Assembly: GCA_039808765.1 (NCBI GenBank)
Contig: JBDHTQ010000009.1
Span: forward strand, 24,208-88,207
Length of the DNA stretch: 64,000 nt
Direction of reading: 5' to 3'
DNA from: JBDHTQ01 sp039808765
Lineage (GTDB): Bacteria > Pseudomonadota > Alphaproteobacteria > UBA2400
Shown here: in pieces, positions 19,851 through 28,246 of the stretch
Position numbering within the stretch: the stretch's first letter is position 1
Layout of the letters: the number at the start of each line of letters is the position of its first letter
Translations under genes and position numbers: made by a program
The notes under the pieces: model-generated
What the model saw: only the letters and a program-made list of their open reading frames with translations
Databases searched by the model: none
Told to the model about the DNA's origin: nothing

Positions 19851-20591
19851 TTAGAAGTTTAAACGATTGAAAATTGCAGTGGGAAGATGACGAATGATCA
19901 ACATAATGTATTTCCAAAAACGAGGAAAATACAGAACACCACCTTTTTTCGCTTTCCGCACACAGGCTTTTGCCAAGGTTTCGGGATCACCGATCGGTAA
20001 AGGGGGATTTTTAAGTCCCCACGTCATGGGCGTATCCATAACACCCGGTTTAACCAGTAAAACTTTTATTTTTGCGGTACTCAGCAGAGCACGCAAACCT
20101 TGGCAATATGCTTCTAAACCTGCTTTAGCAGAACCATACAGAAAATTCTTTTTACGCCCGCGATCACCCGCAACTGACCCCAGCACTACAATTGATCCAC
20201 CCATTTGTTCCTGAAAAAGTGGAACCAAACTATTGATCGCTAAAACAATGCCGGTGTAGGTGCTTAAAACCATTTCTGCACAAACATCCGTTTGTGCAAG
20301 CATGATTTGCTGGTCCGGCATTGAACCGATTGCTACATAAATGTTAATGGGTTTGGGTAGCTGGATTGCGTGCTGTTGCAGCGCGCTGTAACAATCCGCG
20401 CGTTGCGTATCAAAAAGTATTGTTGATATATTGTAGTTATTATAGCGAATGGCGAGATCTGCTGCAGTAGCATCAAGCTCACGCGTGTTACGTCCTGCAA
20501 GTAGGATAGAACAATTCTCTTGTGCAATCTGATGAGCGAAGGCTTGTGCAAGCGCAGAGGACGCGCCCAGAATAATCCAGCTTCCGCTCAT
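19851..20591 (-). CDS. Decaprenylphosphoryl-2-keto-ribose reductase-like short-chain dehydrogenase (DprE2-like)
   Basis: 246 residues. A Rossmann SDR fold: the nucleotide-binding ILGASSALAQAFA at the N-terminus and the active-site Tyr-Lys in YGSAKAGLEAY with Ser in LGSVAGDRG. Fold plus position (its start overlaps the DprE1-like gene by four bases, ATGA) identify it as the partner reductase that completes the epimerisation of polyprenylphosphoryl ribose to arabinose. A C-terminal hydrophobic stretch may hold it at the membrane. The SDR call is secure; the substrate is inferred from its neighbours. Confidence 0.8.
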   Translation of the reverse strand: MSGSWIILGASSALAQAFAHQIAQENCSILLAGRNTRELDATAADLAIRYNNYNISTILFDTQRADCYSALQQHAIQLPKPINIYVAIGSMPDQQIMLAQTDVCAEMVLSTYTGIVLAINSLVPLFQEQMGGSIVVLGSVAGDRGRKKNFLYGSAKAGLEAYCQGLRALLSTAKIKVLLVKPGVMDTPMTWGLKNPPLPIGDPETLAKACVRKAKKGGVLYFPRFWKYIMLIIRHLPTAIFNRLNF

Positions 20592-21931
20592 GTGGTGCTC
20601 CTTAATCCCAATCGCACAGCCATTTGCGATGAGAGTTTTTGATGTGGGTCAAGATCGCGGCAAATTTTTTTAAACAATTCATGCCGCGGGTACATCGCTT
20701 CAAAATCACCACGCTGCAAAATTGAGTCTTTGGCCAGATAAACGCGGCCACCGTGATCCCGGGTGATGCCGACAAGTTTTTGCAAAAACTCTGCGGTCCC
20801 TTTGCGGTTAGGAAAGTCCAAGGCCAGACTGTAGCCATTGATGGGAAACGAGAGAAGACCATCGCCTTGCTCGCCGGTTCGTTTAACGACAGCAAGAAAC
20901 GAGCCGCGATGTGATGCGGAAATGCTTTCCAAGAGTTTTTTGATACCAAAATAAGCAAGATCGCGTGGAATGACAGCTTGAAACTGATGAAATCCGCGAC
21001 TGCCATACATCCTGTTCCAATGACCGATCGAATCCAGCGGATAAAAAAACTTCATTGCGGATTGTTTTTTTGTTCGCGGTTTGGCGGGGGCTGTGAAGTG
21101 ATAATAAAACTGATTGAACGCCCAAATGCTCAGCGGATTGAGCGCAATGTTGGGGAACATGATGGGCAGCGAAGGGCCCGCTTTGTGCGGTTTGGCTTGG
21201 CCTTTTATAAAATGGCCACGCTCGAGAATACCGCGTCCCATGCTGCTGCCGCGTGCCATCGCATCAAGCCAAACAACATCATGATCATCTTGTTCGGGAA
21301 TGCTTTCGCAAGCTTCAAATAACGCATCAAGATTTTTGACCTTGTGTTTTGTCACTGCCATCACGGCTCCCGGCACCTTAGCCAGTTTTAAACAGACGCG
21401 ACGAATTATGCCGGTTAAGCCAAGGCCACCGATTGTCGCTAAAAAGATGTGTGGTAAATCCAGTCGAGAAACACGAAGGGTTTCGCCGTTCGGGATTAAC
21501 AGATCAAGCCATTGAATGTGTTTGCCGAGGGTGCCCGCACGGATATGATTTTTGCCGTGAACATCGTTAGCGACAGCCCCTCCAATCGTGACATATGCAG
21601 TGCCGGGAGTAACTGGCAAGGCCCATCCTCGCGGAAGGAAAACGGTTTGAATTTCTTCCAGGGTTACGCCTGCTTCGCAGACCAATTCACCGTTGTCAGG
21701 ATCGAAGGATAGAAACCGATCAAGCGCATGCAAATAGAGTCCGTGTCCGTTGCTGACGGGTACAGCTTCATCACCATAACTTCGGCCTAAACCAAAAACT
21801 GTGAGGTTTTCAGCCTCAATCAGAGCGCGTTCAACACTCTCTTGATTTCCTGGTTTTGCCGTAGGGACCGTTGCTGCGCATGTGCCGCCCCAGCCTGATA
21901 ATGTTTGCTTGCGCCACAAAGAGGTTGTCAT
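20588..21931 (-). CDS. Decaprenylphosphoryl-ribose 2'-oxidase-like FAD protein (DprE1-like)
   Basis: About 447 residues. FAD-binding type 4 domain with GLGRSYGDEAV, VTPGTAYVTIGGAVANDVHGKNH (the family block), GLGLTGII, and a C-terminal D-arabinono-lactone-oxidase-like domain. DprE1 oxidises the 2'-OH of polyprenylphosphoryl ribose. ATG 21931 is preferred: it overlaps the stop of the UbiA-like gene by four bases (ATGA). The residue matching mycobacterial Cys387 would need an alignment. Translational coupling across all three genes is seen directly. Confidence 0.82.
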   Translation of the reverse strand: MTTSLWRKQTLSGWGGTCAATVPTAKPGNQESVERALIEAENLTVFGLGRSYGDEAVPVSNGHGLYLHALDRFLSFDPDNGELVCEAGVTLEEIQTVFLPRGWALPVTPGTAYVTIGGAVANDVHGKNHIRAGTLGKHIQWLDLLIPNGETLRVSRLDLPHIFLATIGGLGLTGIIRRVCLKLAKVPGAVMAVTKHKVKNLDALFEACESIPEQDDHDVVWLDAMARGSSMGRGILERGHFIKGQAKPHKAGPSLPIMFPNIALNPLSIWAFNQFYYHFTAPAKPRTKKQSAMKFFYPLDSIGHWNRMYGSRGFHQFQAVIPRDLAYFGIKKLLESISASHRGSFLAVVKRTGEQGDGLLSFPINGYSLALDFPNRKGTAEFLQKLVGITRDHGGRVYLAKDSILQRGDFEAMYPRHELFKKICRDLDPHQKLSSQMAVRLGLRSTT

Positions 21932-22797
21932 AGGTAAATCAATCCTGCAAAGGTTAGTACCCATCCCAAACCTGCGAAAAGAATGGGTTTATCGGTGAGA
22001 AAAATCAGGGTTGGCGATCCTGATCGTTCCTCAACCATCGCGATTTGAAGATAGCGCAACATCGCAAAAATCACAAACGGAACTGTATAATAAAGATGAT
22101 CACTGTGCAGGCGGGCGCGTACTTCGTCGTCTGTGGTGTAAATCAGATATGAGACTAAGGCCGACCCCAATGTAATAGCCATCGCCGTATCAATGAAATT
22201 GCGGGAATATCCGTCCAGTGACTTGCGATGCTCTGATTTAAGATGGCGAATGAGATCGTCTCGCCTTTTGGCAAACCCCAGAAAAAGTGCCAACATGCCT
22301 GTTAAAATGACGATCCACGGGCTGGTGTTGACTTGAATTAAAAGTGCTCCCGCCTCGACGCGCAAAACGAAGCCTAAGGCAATACACATCACATCAATCA
22401 CGGCAATTTGTTTAAGACGATAGGAATAGGCAATGTTCATCAACACGTAAATGCAGAGAGTGAAAGAAAATTTTGTTGAGAGGGTGAGGGAAAGTCCCGT
22501 CGCCAATATAGCAACGGTAATCATGATAATCAGCGCTCTTTTTTCAGAAACAGTGCCTGCCGCCAGTGGACGTGAGCGTTTAATTGGGTGCTGTCGATCG
22601 GAATGACGATCATTCCAATCATTCATAATGTAAATGCAGCTTGCAGCCAGACTCCACGCCATAATCCCCAGCGCTACAATGAGCACATTCTCCACATTCA
22701 TGGCCTCGGGGGTAAAAAACAACGGCGCTGCGACAAAACCGTTTTTTATCCAATGATGAGGGCGCAATAATCTTAAGGTGGGGGGTAAGGTCTTCAT
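21928..22797 (-). CDS. UbiA-family prenyltransferase, probable decaprenyl-phosphate phosphoribosyltransferase
   Basis: 289 residues with about eight membrane segments. The first Asp motif NDWNDRHSD followed by HPIKRSRPLAAG is the form seen in 5-phosphoribosyl-1-pyrophosphate:polyprenyl-phosphate transferases (Rv3806c type). It would attach phosphoribose to the lipid carrier, supplying the substrate for the DprE1/DprE2-like pair encoded next. First gene of a minus-strand operon with ATGA overlaps. Other UbiA activities are possible, but the neighbours strongly favour this one. Confidence 0.82.
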   Translation of the reverse strand: MKTLPPTLRLLRPHHWIKNGFVAAPLFFTPEAMNVENVLIVALGIMAWSLAASCIYIMNDWNDRHSDRQHPIKRSRPLAAGTVSEKRALIIMITVAILATGLSLTLSTKFSFTLCIYVLMNIAYSYRLKQIAVIDVMCIALGFVLRVEAGALLIQVNTSPWIVILTGMLALFLGFAKRRDDLIRHLKSEHRKSLDGYSRNFIDTAMAITLGSALVSYLIYTTDDEVRARLHSDHLYYTVPFVIFAMLRYLQIAMVEERSGSPTLIFLTDKPILFAGLGWVLTFAGLIYL

Positions 22798-23235
22798 TTG
22801 TGATGTGTTATAACATCTTTGCCCATTTTTCTAGCCTGTTTGCGCAGTTATGAAGTGTTGTGAGGTCTGTATGACGATACATAATATGCAGTGTGCTTAA
22901 TTCAGGGTATATTCAGATTACAGAGAGACGGTCAATTTAACCTCGTGCGTGCGTGGCGATTCGACAAAAGCCCCAGTTTGTCCGGCTTCTCCATCGCAAA
23001 ATAGTGAGACCGATATGGTCATAAACACTTAAAAGCACGCTCGGATGCACTAAAATTGATCAAAAAATGAGCGGGTGAGTGAATTTGTTCGTTTTTGTAG
23101 GCAAAAAAATCACGTCAAGTGCCTAAAATTACATCCAAGCCCATAAAAAAGCATTGTCATTCGTTTAAAATTAGAGCAAGTCAATAGTGTGCGCATTGAG
23201 CGCTAGGTGACAACATAAACAACAGGATTTGAGCT
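22798..23235. other. Intergenic region between divergent UbiA-like and HU genes
   Basis: About 440 bp. It must hold the promoters of the arabinose operon (minus) and of HU (plus). No good -35/-10 pair, tRNA or known small RNA was identified, and no coding frame looks real. The part just before HU (22990-23200) is AT-rich, with several A-tracts. Confidence 0.4.
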
Positions 23236-23535
23236 ATGGCTGAAGCAGCTGTTAAAGTACCAACCGTAACCCTTAAGCAAATTGCAGCAACCTTGGCAGA
23301 AGCCCAAGGGATTTCTAAAAAAGATGCCGTTGCTATTCTTGAAGCGTTCATCGCACAAGTTGGCAAGCACCTGAAGAAGGGCTACAAGATTCGCTTGAGT
23401 GGCTTGGGCATTTTTGTTGTGCGTAAGCGCCCGGCACGTACCGGTCGTAACCCTGCAACAGGTGAGCCAATCAAAATTAAAGCCAGCAAAAAATTGGCTT
23501 TCCGCCCTGCAAAAGAACTGAAAGAATCTGTATAA
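23236..23535 (+). CDS. hup: HU-type DNA-binding protein
   Basis: 99 residues. The HU/IHF fold signature is clear: dimer helices with ISKKDAVAILEAF, then GLGIFVVRKRPARTGRNPATGEPI, which holds the DNA-intercalating beta arm with its Pro. It bends and packages DNA. The N-terminus carries about ten extra residues (MAEAAVKVPT) compared with E. coli HU. It is a single gene with AGGATTTGAG as ribosome site and a strong terminator. Confidence 0.95.
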   Translation: MAEAAVKVPTVTLKQIAATLAEAQGISKKDAVAILEAFIAQVGKHLKKGYKIRLSGLGIFVVRKRPARTGRNPATGEPIKIKASKKLAFRPAKELKESV

Positions 23536-23560
23536 GATTCGTCTTAGTTGATCAAAAAAA

Positions 23561-23586
23561 CCCGCTTCAAACGAAGCGGGTTTTTT
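23561..23586 (+). terminator. HU gene terminator
   Basis: Perfect hairpin CCCGCTTC-AAAC-GAAGCGGG followed by T6, with an A-run before it; it may work in both directions. Confidence 0.9.
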
Positions 23587-23689
23587 ATTATGCGGAAAAT
23601 ATGGGTTTTTTGAGGAGGGTATTTTTTTGTTTCTGAAGTCATACAGTTTCATGTAGAAGAGAGGATGTTAGGCTTTTGAATGTAAGGGT

Positions 23690-25033
23690 ATGATTCGTCG
23701 CGATTCTTTTCTTCTTCTACTGATTGTTGGTCTTTGCACTGGGGTTTCACTTTATAATCCCCTTGTCGCTTTGGCGGTGCTGTTTGTCGCAAGCACTACA
23801 TGCATGGTGATGACAAAATCGTGGAATGATCCGGGCTATTTGTTGGCAACGCTTCTGTCTTTTTATATGATTATTGGTGGCGGGAATTTCTCTTCTTATC
23901 GCGGTGAAATTGAAACTGATTTCATGCAATTTTTGTTGGTGGGGGCACTTTGCCTTTTAACAGGCATGGGATGTGCACAAATGATTGTCGTCAAAAATTT
24001 GCAGTGGCCTATATTGCCTCGTTCTCCAACGTTATCAAGTCAAGATGCGACCTACTGGATAGGGGTCAGTGCTTTGCCGGGGTTGGCTGGAATTGCAGGA
24101 ATGCTGTTTACGTTGCCAACTCTACCACTGTTTGCGCCCTCTGCACGCTTTCTCTTGGCGCCGCAGTGGCAAGTATTGATTGAATGCTTGTTTGTTCCGA
24201 TGATTCTTTCTTTGTGTGCTATGGCAGAGGATCGCGAAAAGAAAAGCGCATACAAAGCACAGGCAATATTTTTTCTTATTCTTTTGTCGTTGACGGGCTA
24301 TCGCGGTTGGGTGATTGAAGGGATTGGGTTGGCGACAATGGTTTGGTTGATGATCACGGTCAGCAAAAAGAAAAAATTTTTTGGTGTTGTGTTTGCGTTA
24401 ATCGTCTCATTGGTTATTATTTTTTCTCTGGCATTGTTGCGCCGCCTGTTGGAAGTGGATCTGTATGCGCCAGCTGAATCCTTGCGTGTCCATGGTGCTG
24501 AGAAATGGCCGCAGTTCTTTGCTCAAATTCATTTTGCTTTTCGTGAGTCACTTTATACCGCACAAACTTTGTGGCAACTGCATGATCCGACTATTGAACA
24601 TTCCTCATTATTTTTTGCCGATCTATGGACGCTATTGCCGGGTGTGCAGCCTGCAGCAGGAGATATACTGGCTCAGGCGTTTGGTCATGTCTTGGGTGGA
24701 GGATTGACTGCGGCGCTTCCGGGGGTGCTGTACTACGATTTTGGTTATGCCACGTTTTATCATCTTTTCTTCGCGGGTATTATGTTGGGTTGGGGATGGA
24801 AAAAAGTAGAAAAGTCGCGTTCAATTTTATTGGCAGCACTTTATTATTATGCCTTTTTTTCATTTTTGCACCTTTTTCATCGAGGTGCTTTAAAGCCCTC
24901 TTACTTTATTATTCCTATTCTTTTAGGATTGATATTATGCATGCGTGAGGGGTTTTACCGCTTTGCCCAAGCACCGGATTATCGGGGAATGAATGACAGC
25001 AGCGCGCCTTTACTTGCTCACGCCGCTTCGTGA
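23690..25033 (+). CDS. Polytopic membrane protein, O-antigen polymerase (Wzy)-like
   Basis: 447 residues with ten or more hydrophobic segments and a large soluble loop around residues 240-340. The topology and the setting among glycosyltransferases suggest a polysaccharide polymerase or ligase, but Wzy proteins share little sequence and no diagnostic motif is visible. The next glycosyltransferase gene starts about 40 bp before its stop, so the two are translationally linked. Confidence 0.55.
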   Translation: MIRRDSFLLLLIVGLCTGVSLYNPLVALAVLFVASTTCMVMTKSWNDPGYLLATLLSFYMIIGGGNFSSYRGEIETDFMQFLLVGALCLLTGMGCAQMIVVKNLQWPILPRSPTLSSQDATYWIGVSALPGLAGIAGMLFTLPTLPLFAPSARFLLAPQWQVLIECLFVPMILSLCAMAEDREKKSAYKAQAIFFLILLSLTGYRGWVIEGIGLATMVWLMITVSKKKKFFGVVFALIVSLVIIFSLALLRRLLEVDLYAPAESLRVHGAEKWPQFFAQIHFAFRESLYTAQTLWQLHDPTIEHSSLFFADLWTLLPGVQPAAGDILAQAFGHVLGGGLTAALPGVLYYDFGYATFYHLFFAGIMLGWGWKKVEKSRSILLAALYYYAFFSFLHLFHRGALKPSYFIIPILLGLILCMREGFYRFAQAPDYRGMNDSSAPLLAHAAS

Positions 25034-25850
25034 TGAAGCGGGACGCTTTACGAGGTTATGTCAAGCTTTAGCTGCTCAGTCGTTAGCGATTGAGGGCTGG
25101 TTTCTCATTGAAAATAATAGTTGCGATGGCACCGTTGAATTGTGTGATCAGCTGCAGCCACAGGGCGCTATTAAACATATTTATGTTCGCCACGAGCGCG
25201 ATTCAATGTCCTATGAACTGGGGTTATCCTATGCGCAACGTATCGCTCGTGGGCTTTGTTGGGTGAGAGAAACTGTTGAGCTTACCCCGCAAGACATTGT
25301 TGGTATCTTGGATGCTGATGTAATTCCTGCTGTGGAATATTATCAGGTTTTAATGCATGCATTTGAAAAATATCCAGCATTAGGATTAACCAGTGGTGTT
25401 GCATATCATGAGAATGGTAAAAGGATGGCATACGCTCCAGAATGGGTAATGGGAAACTGTCGTCTTTGGCGCGTGGCATGCCTTGATCAAACGGGATACA
25501 TCATCGGTCCGGGTGCTGATGCACTCTGTCAAATTAAGGCAGAGGCGATGGGGTGGTGTACAGCCGTCCAGCGGAACGCAATCGTAACCTGTCGCCCACC
25601 CGGAGCGCGTGCTGGATATGCTTATTACGGGTATACCGCTTATTATCGTGGTGAAACAATCGGGTATGTTTTTATCCGGGCGCTTTATAACATCCTGATC
25701 GGGCGTTTTGGATGTGGCCTGTTTTTGTTTTGCGGCTACTTGAACGCTTTCGTGCGGCGTTGCAAAAAAACACAAGATGTAGACATCATCAATTATAGCC
25801 GCGCCAAATTGGTGCGTAAAATAGGCCGTTTTCTAAAGCGGATTAGCTAG
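24993..25850 (+). CDS. Glycosyltransferase family 2
   Basis: 285 residues. GT-A fold features: the opening LYLLTPLRDEAGRF, ENNSCDGTVELC, and the metal-binding DADV near residue 108, with a hydrophobic C-terminal stretch (ALYNILIGRFGCGLFLFCGYLNAF) that may anchor it to the membrane. Adds a sugar from a nucleotide donor to a growing glycan. Overlaps the polymerase-like gene by about 40 bp. Sugar and acceptor unknown. Confidence 0.8.
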   Translation: MTAARLYLLTPLRDEAGRFTRLCQALAAQSLAIEGWFLIENNSCDGTVELCDQLQPQGAIKHIYVRHERDSMSYELGLSYAQRIARGLCWVRETVELTPQDIVGILDADVIPAVEYYQVLMHAFEKYPALGLTSGVAYHENGKRMAYAPEWVMGNCRLWRVACLDQTGYIIGPGADALCQIKAEAMGWCTAVQRNAIVTCRPPGARAGYAYYGYTAYYRGETIGYVFIRALYNILIGRFGCGLFLFCGYLNAFVRRCKKTQDVDIINYSRAKLVRKIGRFLKRIS

Positions 25851-25852
25851 CA

Positions 25853-27175
25853 TTAATGGGGTGCAACCAGGCTATGGTAGCAAGCCAGCAAATTATTTTT
25901 CGAATGATGCCATGCTAAGTCATCTAAACGTTTTATGGCGTTTTGTTTTAAGCACTCCCGTACATCGTGGTGATCAATTAGATGGATCAAAGCTGCACAT
26001 AATGCTTCTACTGAATCATTCTCTGCACATAAACCAGCGTTTTCTGCATCACAAATCGTTTGGGTAAGGGGGGGGTAGACAAAGGGAATGTTCATTGCAA
26101 TATATTCGAGTGTTTTGTTGAGTGTGATTAAATCAGTATAGGTGTTTTTTGCATCAGGAATAATCGCGATATCAAAAGAACGATAGGCAGATATCAGCTC
26201 ATCGCCACTGACAAAACCTTTAAAAATAACAGTGCTCGCCAGATTGAATTTTAAAACATTGTGTTTTACCTGTGCCAGTTCAGGCCCGTCGCCCACAATA
26301 ATCATTTTAAAAGGCAGGGCTGGTTTTTTTTCTTTTAAAAGCCGGGCAATCTCGATTAAACGAGCGCCTCCATCCTGAGAGCCTAAAATCCCGACGTAGC
26401 CAATAACGGGGGGCTGTGAAGTATATGTATTGTTCTTATGATGGCATGCAGCTGGAAAAAAGCTATCGGGGGTATGGCGAACAATAAAAATTTTCTGAGG
26501 GTCAATTTTTCCGCGTGTTTGTGCAACATGATGAAACGATTCATTTGGAACAATGACGCGATCCGCACAGCGATATGTTTGTTTTTCAAGCCAAAACATG
26601 AAGGCGGTTATTTTGCTAAAAAAACGGGGTTTACGGGTAAATTTTGAAGCATACAATTCGGGACAGACATCGTGTTGATCATACACCACGCTTGCGCCAA
26701 ATTGCTTTAATAACCAAGCAATGATAAAAAATAAATCTGGGGGATTGCAGATTTGAACGATCCGTAATCGATGGCGGCATTGTAAATAGAGGCCGAGTAA
26801 GAAGGTTGATAAAAAGAGGGTTGTGTATTCGCAAATAAAACCACCTAACCCAACGCCCTCAAAGGGTTGCCAAAAGCGATAGACGTGAATGTTGTTTTGC
26901 TGGTCATAAAATTTTTTAAAACCCTTCGTGCGGGGACAAATGATGTGGACTGTGTATCCGTTTTGTGCCAATGCACAGGCTTCTTGCCAAACGCGACGAT
27001 CTGCAGGGACGGGCAAGTTGGCAACTAAAATCAAAATGTTTGCTGAAGGGGGCGGCATTTTTTCATGGATTTCATGTGGGTGCTGGCACCATAACCCAGT
27101 TTTATTACTGGATGCAACCCATCGTCGTAAATTCTTAAAACAGCCGCATGTTTTTAACAAAAGAGTAATAATCAC
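25853..27175 (-). CDS. Glycosyltransferase family 4
   Basis: 440 residues as drawn from a GTG start at 27175. The GT-B fold is recognisable: NILILVANLPVPADRRVWQEACALA at the N-terminal domain, YDQHDVCPELYASKF, and IGYVGILGSQDGGARLIEIA with GDGPELAQV in the C-terminal donor domain. The first about 39 residues are not family-like and there is no ribosome site, so ATG 27058 is a plausible alternative start. It transfers a sugar to a surface glycan. It converges with the preceding gene and diverges from the next. Confidence 0.82.
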   Translation of the reverse strand: MIITLLLKTCGCFKNLRRWVASSNKTGLWCQHPHEIHEKMPPPSANILILVANLPVPADRRVWQEACALAQNGYTVHIICPRTKGFKKFYDQQNNIHVYRFWQPFEGVGLGGFICEYTTLFLSTFLLGLYLQCRHRLRIVQICNPPDLFFIIAWLLKQFGASVVYDQHDVCPELYASKFTRKPRFFSKITAFMFWLEKQTYRCADRVIVPNESFHHVAQTRGKIDPQKIFIVRHTPDSFFPAACHHKNNTYTSQPPVIGYVGILGSQDGGARLIEIARLLKEKKPALPFKMIIVGDGPELAQVKHNVLKFNLASTVIFKGFVSGDELISAYRSFDIAIIPDAKNTYTDLITLNKTLEYIAMNIPFVYPPLTQTICDAENAGLCAENDSVEALCAALIHLIDHHDVRECLKQNAIKRLDDLAWHHSKNNLLACYHSLVAPH

Positions 27176-27239
27176 ACGCGTATCTTAAGACGAATCGGAA
27201 GATGAAGTTTTTTAAAACGCTTTCGGCGGGAGATGGGAA

Positions 27240-28187
27240 ATGCAAAAAATTGCTGTCGGAGTGATCACCTTTCAACGCCCGCTGGAGCTTGAGCGACTGT
27301 TAGACGGTATTGCGCGACAACATTTTACTGTCGTAGCGCCTCAGCCTGAGGTTACCGTGGTCGTGGTTGACAATGCGACGCAAGGCAGTGCACGAGCGGT
27401 ATGCGACCAAGCGATACAGCGTCATGGTCTTAAAATTTCCTATATCTTTGAACCGAAGCAGAGCATTCCCGTGGCGCGCAATCGGGTGCTCGACAGCTTG
27501 CCGGATGGATGTGAGGGGGTTGTTTGGGTTGATGATGATGAGGTGCCCGCGACCAATTGGCTGGAAGCATTGATTTCAACGTATAAGGCGAGCGGTGCAG
27601 ATATTATTTTGGGTGCGATTGAGGGGGTGCTGCCTGAGGGTGCACCGGAATGGGTGCGCAAGGGTGGTTTTTTCAATCGTCGACGTTTTGTTGACCGAGC
27701 CTCGTTTAGTGAGGGGGCAACCAATAATTGTTTGATGGTTGTCGATTCTATTCGTCAACACGGTTTGCGCTTTGATGAAAATTTGCGCTACGCTGGGGGC
27801 ACAGATACGCTTTTTTTCAAAGTAGCCGATGTCAAAGGTTTGCGCATGGTATGGTCGTCCAAGGCGCTTGTGTATGACCACATTCGTCTTGAACGCACTA
27901 ATCTTAAATGGCTTCTGCATCGCCATTTTCGCTCCGGGGTAAGTCTGGCCATCGCAGATTGGCATGCAAGCGGCGTTTTGGGGGGAGGGCGTCGTTTTGG
28001 GATGGGAGTCTACAAAATTATACAGGGACTGCTTAACCTTCCTGTCGGTTTCGAAGGAATGCATGAAATGGCACGCACATTAATGTTTTTTTCGCGCGGA
28101 TGCGGGATGATTGTGGGTTTAATGGGTTATCGGTTGAACGAGTTCAAGCCTGAGCGTTCGCCGGTCGGGACTGAAAAAAACAGTTAG
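27240..28187 (+). CDS. Glycosyltransferase family 2
   Basis: 315 residues. Starts IAVGVITFQRPLELERLL, then VVDNATQG, PVARNRVLD and the metal site VWVDDDEVP near residue 98, a pattern typical of GT2 enzymes of exopolysaccharide loci. GGGAGATGGG is a good ribosome site. A late hydrophobic stretch may be membrane-associated. Sugar specificity unknown. Confidence 0.85.
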   Translation: MQKIAVGVITFQRPLELERLLDGIARQHFTVVAPQPEVTVVVVDNATQGSARAVCDQAIQRHGLKISYIFEPKQSIPVARNRVLDSLPDGCEGVVWVDDDEVPATNWLEALISTYKASGADIILGAIEGVLPEGAPEWVRKGGFFNRRRFVDRASFSEGATNNCLMVVDSIRQHGLRFDENLRYAGGTDTLFFKVADVKGLRMVWSSKALVYDHIRLERTNLKWLLHRHFRSGVSLAIADWHASGVLGGGRRFGMGVYKIIQGLLNLPVGFEGMHEMARTLMFFSRGCGMIVGLMGYRLNEFKPERSPVGTEKNS

Positions 28188-28246
28188 CATTTTTTAGCAA
28201 TTCCGTTCGGCTATATTTCAACATCAAACTGCCGCAATCGTTAGCT

